Shown one piece after another: positions 12,978-16,216 of a DNA stretch of 16,216 nt. Each line of letters begins with the position of its first letter. Positions within the stretch are counted from its first letter, which is position 1. The notes under the pieces were generated by a model. It worked only from the letters and a program-made list of their open reading frames with translations, had not been told where the DNA came from and did no database searches. Both the position numbers and the translations under genes were made by a program. The DNA is from Lachnospiraceae bacterium UBA3310 (lineage in GTDB: Bacteria; Bacillota; Clostridia; Lachnospirales; Lachnospiraceae). The DNA lies in contig DESQ01000008.1 in assembly GCA_002361355.1 (NCBI GenBank), forward strand, positions 1 to 16,216. The letters run 5' to 3'.

Positions 12978-13934
12978 TTAAAAAATAACCCATCCTTGAA
13001 TTAATGCAACAATCACACCCGCTAACACTGTTATAATAAAAGTTATAATTGCTGCACTTATTTTTCCCTTTATTCCAGCCTCTGCACTTGTTTTAATCAT
13101 ATTAGTGTAGATTTCACTTGTATTTTTTTCAATTTTACTTAAATCCTCCTGTATTTGTTCTAATTTTACTTCATTTGCAATCGTTTTATTATTAATATCC
13201 CTCAACTGAGCCTCAAGCGGGGAAAATTTGTCACTTAATGCTTTATTCTCCTGTTCTCTTTTTAATGATTCTTTTACAAGATCACTCGCTATTTGATTAA
13301 TCTCTCCCTTTAACCCACGGACATCCTCACCCAATTGTCCTTGACTTTCGCGAAACGCCTTCTGTAGTTCTATCAACTCTGCCTTTAAATTCTGTGGATT
13401 AACGGGGTTATACTTTCCAATTAACGTTAATAACTTGTCTGGAAACGATTCTATCGAAACAGGTTTTCTATTTTCTGTAAGTATTTCGTCATCTGACAAC
13501 TCAAAAAAATTTGCACCTACAATTTTGGTACCCGGTGATAAGGGATAAGGCGTTCCAGCAACATTTCGCAAACCAAAAACCAAATAACCTTCATATCCGG
13601 GGTCAATGGTTAATCCACCCATTAACTCAATCCCGTCCTGTGAAAGACTTCGTTTCGGACTCAATTGAGCATATACGTTGCGTGGTAATACTAGCCTTTC
13701 CCGACTCAATACAAAAACTACTTCTCCCGGTTCTACAACTGCTCTTCTTGTATCCTCAGCGCTTTTTAAATCTGTATCATAATCTATTACCCGACCAAAA
13801 TATGCCTTTAAAAATTTACTTCCCAATCTAAAATCATATTTTATACCTTCTGCACACTCCAAACTTCCTTCTTTAATATTTGTATTATTTTCGATCCATT
13901 CCTTAATCTCTTTTTCAGTTATTACTTTAGACAT
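12978..13934 (-). CDS. Membrane-anchored protein with degenerate dCTP deaminase/dUTPase-fold domain
   Basis: 318-residue protein in three parts. Residues about 5-148 follow dCTP deaminase (Dcd) closely: the ITEKEIKEWIE opening, YDFRLGSKF (33-41), PGE (69-71), LVLPRNVYAQL, DPGYEGYL (111-118) and LSPGTKIVGANFFEL. Residues about 180-280 are a Lys/Glu/Gln-rich coiled coil. Residues about 291-313 form one C-terminal transmembrane helix, leaving the enzyme-like head in the cytoplasm. Aligned from memory to E. coli Dcd, the catalytic Glu (VLEF) is Gly121 and the catalytic Arg of RSSLAR is Gln99. The preceding Ser is Arg95, and the C-terminal lid is missing, so catalysis is unlikely. The start at 13934 has AGGGG nine bases upstream; an ATG at 13961 is possible. 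The gene is visibly A+T-richer than its neighbours, with its own promoter and terminator. A nucleotide-sensing or phage-response role is conjecture. Confidence 0.7.
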   Translation of the reverse strand: MSKVITEKEIKEWIENNTNIKEGSLECAEGIKYDFRLGSKFLKAYFGRVIDYDTDLKSAEDTRRAVVEPGEVVFVLSRERLVLPRNVYAQLSPKRSLSQDGIELMGGLTIDPGYEGYLVFGLRNVAGTPYPLSPGTKIVGANFFELSDDEILTENRKPVSIESFPDKLLTLIGKYNPVNPQNLKAELIELQKAFRESQGQLGEDVRGLKGEINQIASDLVKESLKREQENKALSDKFSPLEAQLRDINNKTIANEVKLEQIQEDLSKIEKNTSEIYTNMIKTSAEAGIKGKISAAIITFIITVLAGVIVALIQGWVIF

Positions 13935-14054
13935 AACTATATTCCCCTCTCTTGTACTCATGATCATCCACCCTTATTGTCTGCCAAATTTTATTAACAT
14001 TTATTTTACTTTATCTGGTGTACAATAAATGGGACTGCTTTATCCGAATGCACA

Positions 14055-14066
14055 ATAATATATTAT
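14055..14066. repeat. 12-base A/T palindrome in the divergent intergenic region
   Basis: A perfect 12-base A/T palindrome lies in the long leader of the DCD-fold gene. The gap 13935-14356 holds two divergent promoters and A+T-rich sequence but no gene that I can support. Confidence 0.3.
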
Positions 14067-14093
14067 ATTAACGTTTTCTCATTATACTAATAT

Positions 14094-14121
14094 ATTGTAC
14101 CACACATACATTTTATGTCAA
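14094..14121 (-). promoter_or_regulatory. Promoter of the DCD-fold gene
   Basis: Minus strand TTGACA (14116-14121), a 16-base spacer and TACAAT (14094-14099). The implied leader is about 150 bases, A+T-rich and of unknown function. GTACAATA at 14020-14027 and its inverse TATTGTAC at 14093-14100 form a widely spaced inverted repeat around it. Confidence 0.6.
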
Positions 14122-14148
14122 CCTATTATTGGTTTAATACTTATTACT

Positions 14149-14177
14149 TTTACAAACGTCTGCAAAGCAACTATAAT
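14149..14177 (+). promoter_or_regulatory. Promoter of the AraC-family gene
   Basis: TTTACA (14149-14154) and TATAAT (14172-14177) with a 17-base spacer, divergent from the DCD-fold promoter. The leader to the chosen start is about 170 bases, long for a regulator gene. Confidence 0.6.
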
Positions 14178-14356
14178 ATTACTGCAAAAACAGAAATGTT
14201 TTTAATAATTGGCGCAAAAAACATATGACTTTGTTGAATAGTAGCATAAAACTCCACCAGTCCAGGACATATTTGGGCAAACAGGAACAGGATTTTTAGG
14301 CTGCCATGATTTACAATGATATCACACAGGGAGATCGAGGGAAAGGCAGGGTTGAC

Positions 14357-15250
14357 ATGTCAATACAACTTATTCAACAGGCAATATGCTATATGGAAGA
14401 GCACATTTATGATGACATCAATTATTTGGATGTTGCCAAAAGCATACATATGTCAAGTTATAACTTTCATCGGACATTCAGCTTTATTGCCGGAATGACG
14501 GCCAATGAGTATATCCGAAGCCGCCGCCTCACTCTGGCAGCACAGGCGCTCCAGGAGACAGATTTATCAGTCATTGACGCCGCATATAAGTATGGCTATG
14601 ATTCACCGGAAAGCTTTTCCAAAGCCTTTTCGCGCTTTCATGGATCTACACCGAAACAGGCAAAAAAACCTGGCGCGAAACTCCATTTATTCAATCCCCT
14701 TGTGATAAAAATCATAACGGAAGGTGGTAGTATTATGGATTACAGAATGGAACACAGAGAATCGCAGCAGTTTCTTGCACTGGTAAAGGCTTTCCCCAGC
14801 GAAAACATCAATGATGACAATGATCACAGCATTCCCGATTTCTGGACAGAGTGTGAAGAAAAAGACTTGTTTGAACCCATGAAAGCGCTCCGTCCGGAGG
14901 GAAAAAAAGATCTATATGGCTTGTGCAGTCCTACAAGAGAAAATGAAACGCACTTTGATTATGGAATCGGCGTTATCGTTGACAAAGATACCGATTCCGC
15001 AGGTATAAAAAAGTTTTTGGAAAAAGGCTGCTCTCTTTGGGACACAACTCCCACCGATTACGCAGTATTTAAATGCATCGGCTCCAACAGCGACTGCATT
15101 GAAGAAGTATGGCGTAAATTTTACAAAGAATTTTCCCCGCAGACCGGCTATGTTCAGACAGATGATACGGACATTGAGATCTATTTTGAAAAAGGGGAAC
15201 GCGGACTCTTTTGCGAACTATGGATTCCTGTTAAAAAAGAAGCAACCTAA
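14357..15250 (+). CDS. AraC-family regulator with GyrI-like effector domain
   Basis: 297-residue cytoplasmic regulator. Residues 1 to about 100 form the double helix-turn-helix of AraC proteins (IQLIQQAICYMEEHI, then SYNFHRTFSFIAGMTANEYIRSRRL and YGYDSPESFSKAFSRFHGSTPKQ). From about residue 130 a GyrI-like/SOUL-type ligand-binding domain begins with DYRMEHRESQQFLAL. It ends ETGDIEIY-like (here DTDIEIYFEKGERGLFCELWIPV), as in BltR/Rob-type multidrug-responsive activators. The ATG at 14357 is chosen for its CAGGG ribosome binding site and because the protein then starts like relatives. An ATG at 14306 adds 17 uninformative residues. The gene is followed by an XRE-type regulator on the same strand. 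Target genes are not identifiable. Confidence 0.85.
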   Translation: MSIQLIQQAICYMEEHIYDDINYLDVAKSIHMSSYNFHRTFSFIAGMTANEYIRSRRLTLAAQALQETDLSVIDAAYKYGYDSPESFSKAFSRFHGSTPKQAKKPGAKLHLFNPLVIKIITEGGSIMDYRMEHRESQQFLALVKAFPSENINDDNDHSIPDFWTECEEKDLFEPMKALRPEGKKDLYGLCSPTRENETHFDYGIGVIVDKDTDSAGIKKFLEKGCSLWDTTPTDYAVFKCIGSNSDCIEEVWRKFYKEFSPQTGYVQTDDTDIEIYFEKGERGLFCELWIPVKKEAT

Positions 15251-15256
15251 GGTTGC
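15242..15256 (+). other. Stem-loop enclosing the AraC-family stop codon
   Basis: GCAACC (15242-15247) and GGTTGC (15251-15256) form a perfect 6-base stem with the TAA stop codon as the loop. No T-run follows directly, so it is not a normal terminator. It may affect mRNA stability or transcription into the next gene. Confidence 0.4.
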
Positions 15257-15323
15257 GGAAAAGAACTTTGTAATTGGTGGTAATTTATTTTTTTATTTTA
15301 TAAAATATTATCAGCAATAGGAG

Positions 15324-15950
15324 GTGTCCATCATAAAACTATCAGAGAAACTTGTAGAATTAAGAAAAGCGAATGGAATGACGCAGGAGGAACTTGCCGC
15401 AATTTGCAATGTGAGCAGGCAGTCCATATCTAAATGGGAAGCAGATATTGCATTACCAGAAACAGAAAAACTATTGATACTGGGAGAAACTTTTCATGTG
15501 CCTGTAGATGTCCTGCTAAAGGACGATCTCATATTAAATGAAGTGAAGGAAGTACATAGCTGTGGCGATAATATAATTCGGAAAAGAAAGCAGGAAGTGT
15601 ATGAGGGTGTGTTGATTAAAGAAAGCCTAACGGATGATACTATCATTGATCTCCTCCATGTTCATAAAATTGAATTATGGAATACTGGTGGGAAACCCAG
15701 ATATTGGACTGTACTATTTTTTACATGCGACAGGAGGGATTTCCCGGAACAGATTTCCAGGGTTATGGTGTCAGATCCTGACAATGGCGGAAATTGGTTT
15801 GCCGATTTTAAATCAGGAAATGAGAAATATATTGTATTTAAAAATAAAATATTAAAATATCAGATAGGAAATCAGACAGAAAAAGATTCTGTATGTTTGG
15901 AATGCCGGAAAATGGGCATTCCAGATGAGCAGATGAATTGGTCAGAATAA
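15324..15950 (+). CDS. XRE-family helix-turn-helix regulator with uncharacterised C-terminal domain
   Basis: Predicted cytoplasmic transcription factor. The N-terminal 65 residues are a standard XRE helix-turn-helix: LSEKLVELRKANGMTQEELA, then VSRQSISKWE, then the common dimer linker ending in DVLLKDD. The remaining 130 residues have no family that I recognise; they look strand-rich, end in a CLECRKMG segment and could be a ligand domain. The start is uncertain. The AGGAGG at 15319-15324 would normally serve an ATG eight bases on, and relatives begin MKLSEKL, but that codon is ATA (15333). The only standard alternative in frame is a GTG at 15324, which overlaps the ribosome binding site. The gene may start at ATA, start poorly at GTG, or be a start-codon-loss pseudogene. 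The body is otherwise intact. It precedes an S51-like gene by 11 bases. Confidence 0.7.
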   Translation: MSIIKLSEKLVELRKANGMTQEELAAICNVSRQSISKWEADIALPETEKLLILGETFHVPVDVLLKDDLILNEVKEVHSCGDNIIRKRKQEVYEGVLIKESLTDDTIIDLLHVHKIELWNTGGKPRYWTVLFFTCDRRDFPEQISRVMVSDPDNGGNWFADFKSGNEKYIVFKNKILKYQIGNQTEKDSVCLECRKMGIPDEQMNWSE

Positions 15951-15961
15951 TAGGAGAAGGT

Positions 15962-16201
15962 ATGAGAGTATTATTAACATCAACAGGATTAGAAACGGAA
16001 GAGATCAAAGAATATTTTGTGAAAATGACAGGAAAAGACATGTCCACAGTAAAAGCACTGTTTATTCCTACGGCGGCCACCGATGCGGGCGCCATCGAAG
16101 TATTGCCGAAATGTATGCATGATTTGCTAAAATGTGGTATCCAGAATAAAAACATCAACGTGTATGATCTGCATACCGGAATGGATCTTCATGAACTATA
16201 A
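15962..16201 (+). pseudogene. Truncated peptidase S51-like gene (dipeptidase E / Lmo0363 type)
   Basis: The first 79 residues match the start of S51-family peptidases, glutamine-amidotransferase-like proteins of about 200-230 residues: MRVLLTSTG, then ALFIPTAA and DLLKCGIQ before YDLHTGMD. The frame then meets a TAA at 16199. The catalytic Ser motif (GTSAGS-type) and the GGG-N motif, expected beyond this point, are absent. A single-base shift at the end could let translation continue, but only 15 bases remain in the window, so disruption by frameshift or an intact gene with a sequencing error cannot be separated. The ATG at 15962 has GGAGAAGG upstream. It is probably co-transcribed with the XRE-type regulator. 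Confidence 0.55.
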
Positions 16202-16216
16202 TGTACCCATAGATGT

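Noticed and set aside
14212..14305. Possible remnant of a transposase or other gene before the AraC gene
   Set aside because: Short frames here gave no recognisable motif in any reading frame, and no terminal repeats were found.
1..16216. CRISPR arrays, tRNA or rRNA genes, intact insertion sequences
   Set aside because: No regularly spaced repeats, cloverleaf with CCA end, rRNA-like sequence or transposase motif was seen on either strand.

Overview
The window looks like a piece of chromosome from an anaerobic Bacillota species of the Clostridia, most likely a Lachnospiraceae-type gut organism. This is inferred from strong AGGAGG-type ribosome binding sites, TTGACA/TATAAT-type promoters, and the mix of families present: a CUT2 sugar importer, a CarD-like factor, FtsX-type peptide exporters with an adjacent two-component system, ComFB, and a CheC/FliY-like protein. 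No rRNA, tRNA, CRISPR array, integrase or intact insertion sequence was seen.

Layout, left to right. (1) 52-2599, minus: ATPase and permease of an Mgl/Rbs-type sugar importer, with its own promoter but no substrate-binding protein in view. (2) 2786-3634, minus: a polytopic metal-exporter-like permease (ArsP_2/DUF2899 type) whose short leader carries a strong hairpin. (3) 3844-4113, plus: a ComFB-family protein, divergent from the permease and convergent with a CarD-like regulator (4169-4678, minus) across a shared bidirectional terminator. (4) 4885-5487, minus: a stand-alone CheC/FliY-N-like protein. (5) 5626-12739, minus: five genes that read 12739 to 5626 as ABC exporter, OmpR-type response regulator, histidine kinase, LolD/MacB-like ATPase and large FtsX permease. 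This is a typical layout for sensing and expelling antimicrobial peptides or toxic amphiphiles. Two conspicuous palindromic insertions lie in this block. One is in frame inside the FtsX gene. The other is a structured leader just before the ATPase. (6) 12978-13934, minus: an A+T-rich single gene for a membrane-anchored protein with a dCTP deaminase/dUTPase fold that appears to have lost its catalytic residues. (7) 14357-16201, plus: an AraC-family regulator with a GyrI-like ligand domain, an XRE-type regulator whose expected ATG reads ATA, and a truncated S51-peptidase-like gene at the window edge.

The best candidate for something undescribed is the DCD-fold, coiled-coil, transmembrane protein at 12978-13934. 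It has its own strong promoter and terminator and a base composition unlike its neighbours, which fits a mobile accessory or defence-like cargo gene. The palindromic elements around the FtsX transporter are the second candidate. All functional statements rest on motif recognition by eye; no database search was possible.
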